Assembly (NCBI RefSeq): GCF_032586175.1
Contig: NZ_JAWHTE010000024.1
Span: 1-64,000 of the forward strand
Direction of reading: 5' to 3'
Length of the DNA: 64,000 bases
Source of the DNA: Ovoidimarina sediminis
GTDB lineage: Bacteria > Pseudomonadota > Alphaproteobacteria > Rhodobacterales > Rhodobacteraceae
Below are positions 62,433 to 64,000 of this stretch, one piece after another. Below the pieces are notes generated by a model, which worked only from the letters and a program-made list of their open reading frames with translations, did no database searches and was not told the origin of the DNA. The stretch's first letter is position 1. Each line of letters opens with the position of its first letter. Position numbers and translations under genes: made by a program.

Positions 62433-63638
62433 TTGCCTCGTAAATCGAAGACATCCAAAAAGTCAGCCGATTCAATCACATCGCAGAAGCACCTGCGAAA
62501 GGGCCTGACGATCTACAAAACCGGTCGCAGTCCGTTCTGGAATATTCGCCTGCGTGATCCTCTGCTTGGGAAGTATGTTGTCCGCTCGTCAAAGGAGACG
62601 ACACGGCTTGAAGCGATCGAAGCGGCGTATGAATTCGCTGATACGTATCGCAGTAAAGCGAACAGCGAGTTTGCGCATACGAAGGCTGTCAGCTTTGAGA
62701 ACTACGCAAAGCTTCTGATCGCAGCGCAGGAAGGCAAGTCGAAGTGGGCACACGGAGACAACAAGCTACTGAACCGACCAAAGGACGGGCTGATAGCGTA
62801 TTTCGGCAAGTATGACGTGACGAAGATCTCGGCAGGCAAGATCAGAGAGTACCTGCTGCACCTGGACAAGAATCGGGACAAGCCCCTCGCCCCATCAACA
62901 AAGTCCAAGCATGTCGTCATCATCCGCAAAGTGCTGACGCTCGCGGTCGAAGACGGGCTGATGCACACGCTGCCGCCGATGCCGAAGTTGAAGACCGTCG
63001 ATACGCCCCGGCACACGTTCACCGACAAGGAGTACGTACGGTTCTCGCAAGCCTCCTTTGAGTGTGCGAAGCGCGGCGACGTGGTGCGTGGCGTGAAGAT
63101 CACCGGTCATCATGCGAAGATGTTCAAGTTCATCGTTCACAGCTTCCTGAGACCGACGGAAGGCGAGCTGTTTGGCCTGAAGCACAAGGACATCGAAGGG
63201 CGCAAAGACCCCAATCATCTCGAGATGCGGATTCGTGGTGGGAAAACAGGTAACCGGGTCAGCGTGACGATGCCACTCGCCGTGCCGCTGTACAAAAGCA
63301 CACGAGATCCATTCGGTGAGATCAAACCTGATCCCGAGAGCTACGTGTGGATGCCGGAGTATCCAAACCGGAGAACAGCGATCAATACGGCGAGGCGGCT
63401 GTTCAACCACATACTGAAGGAGGCGGGGTTGGTCGACCCGGATCGGAAGTTATCGCCGTACTCGCTGCGTCACTACGCGCTTCAGGCACGCCTGAGAAGC
63501 TCCCACGGCAAGGTCAACATCCACACGCTGGCCCATAACGCCGGAACGTCCGTCGATCAGCTGGAGCGGTTCTATCTGAAGCGGATGGCGCCGACGAAGG
63601 AGATGATTGAGAACCTGCAGTTTAGAGGTAAGGACTGA
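62433..63638 (+). CDS. Tyrosine recombinase (integrase) beside tRNA-Phe
   Basis: 401 residues from a TTG; a start further in cannot be excluded. A SAM-like N-terminal core-binding region (residues 80-180, KAVSFENYAKLLIAAQEGKS) precedes the catalytic domain: SFLRPTEGELFGLKHKDIEG (Arg I), YSLRHYALQARL (His-x-x-Arg region), HTLAHNAGTSVDQLERFY (second His and nucleophile Tyr). It probably inserted an element into tRNA-Phe; the rest of that element lies beyond the window. The base composition is slightly lower in GC than the murA block. Confidence 0.9.
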   Translation: MPRKSKTSKKSADSITSQKHLRKGLTIYKTGRSPFWNIRLRDPLLGKYVVRSSKETTRLEAIEAAYEFADTYRSKANSEFAHTKAVSFENYAKLLIAAQEGKSKWAHGDNKLLNRPKDGLIAYFGKYDVTKISAGKIREYLLHLDKNRDKPLAPSTKSKHVVIIRKVLTLAVEDGLMHTLPPMPKLKTVDTPRHTFTDKEYVRFSQASFECAKRGDVVRGVKITGHHAKMFKFIVHSFLRPTEGELFGLKHKDIEGRKDPNHLEMRIRGGKTGNRVSVTMPLAVPLYKSTRDPFGEIKPDPESYVWMPEYPNRRTAINTARRLFNHILKEAGLVDPDRKLSPYSLRHYALQARLRSSHGKVNIHTLAHNAGTSVDQLERFYLKRMAPTKEMIENLQFRGKD

Positions 63639-64000
63639 TAACCGGCCCGGTCCCGAACGTCTGGTTTGCGCGGCTTAGCAGTCATCTTACCAAAAGACTC
63701 AGATGACCGGGAAGAGCCCGAAGCGGTCGATTTTGGCTCAAGCGGCAAGGTCTGAATTCGGCCGAAGAGCTGCCATTGGAGGACAGCACAAAATCTGCCC
63801 CATAATGGATTGGACGGAGTAGCCAGTAAAATCAGTACCTTAATTTGTTCCGTGTGCACTGTGTGCAACAAGAAATCGCGTTCTGGCGTACACTGACGGG
63901 CGTTTGGTGGTTGTGGTTGTGTGGAGTTGATTGAATTGAAGCGCGTTGGACATGGAACGGCCTAGAGATCTCACCAACTCTGCAACGGCACGAAGTCATT
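63639..64000. other. Sequence after the integrase, no gene seen
   Basis: No frame here has a start with a ribosome-binding site. It ends in the window with no clear attachment repeat of tRNA-Phe. It includes a short GTGTGCACTGTGTGCAAC repetition near 63852. This is the interior of the putative island, which continues outside. Confidence 0.4.

Noticed and set aside
1..64000. CRISPR arrays, phage structural genes and toxin-antitoxin pairs
   Set aside because: No regularly spaced repeats, capsid or tail proteins, or recognisable toxin-antitoxin pair were seen in the window.

Overview
The window looks like the chromosome of a member of the Rhodobacterales (Rhodobacteraceae in the broad sense). 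The strongest evidence is the right-hand block at 55226-62336. There murA, a DUF2948 gene, a GNAT gene, hisD, a UPF0262 gene, a low-molecular-weight phosphatase, infA, maf, a ribonuclease E/G gene and yacG lie head to tail and end at tRNA-Phe, an order I know from this group. Codon use is GC-rich and ATGA/GTGA stop-start overlaps are common. A tyrosine recombinase gene follows tRNA-Phe directly, so the last 1.6 kb is probably the edge of an integrated element that continues past the window.

The left two thirds (about 1-43.9 kb) is accessory in character. It holds small conserved hypotheticals (0.4-4.3 kb), then IS debris: an IS1182-type transposase cut in half and joined to the beheaded start of a secreted protein, and an hsp20-lon pair in which Lon stops just before its ATPase domain. 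Next comes a secreted/envelope group: an SDR epimerase, a phosphodiester-glycosidase-like secreted protein, a secreted formylglycine-generating-enzyme-like protein, a second Hsp20, another secreted protein and a GtrA-like membrane protein.

From 14.2 to 27.7 kb is a stress/dormancy-like module. It contains a stand-alone aminoglycoside-phosphotransferase-fold kinase, a divergent PRPP synthetase, an MFS/FBT-type transporter, an 883-residue fusion of phosphoribosyltransferase, alpha/beta hydrolase and erythromycin-esterase domains, an APC permease, a Lon-family protease with degenerate Walker A, and universal stress proteins. Two perfect TTGAC-N4-GTCAA palindromes and one near match lie 60-100 bases upstream of three of these genes, suggesting FNR/CRP-type low-oxygen control. 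The gene content resembles the mycobacterial DosR dormancy regulon. A 43-bp imperfect direct repeat (39/43) brackets the permease-protease part.

At 31.2-36.9 kb is the most distinctive unit: five same-strand genes for a GCS2/YbdK-type carboxylate-amine ligase, an enterochelin-esterase-like hydrolase, an ATP-grasp enzyme, a second esterase and a second ATP-grasp enzyme. It looks like a small biosynthetic pathway for an unknown amide- or peptide-type metabolite. Around it are metY with a CoA-binding protein gene, D-amino-acid dehydrogenase with a RidA protein, a phasin, a cold-shock protein and several small conserved proteins. A frameshifted IS110 remnant sits just before tRNA-Gly (43975).

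The 44-55 kb segment holds an ABC exporter, an acyl-CoA synthetase and a run of glycan-decoration genes: GT11 fucosyltransferase, GT2, GT32-like transferase, sulfotransferase-like protein, two methyltransferases and a hydrolase-fold protein. It ends at tRNA-Thr, where the conserved murA block begins. All family calls come from reading motifs by eye; no database search was possible.
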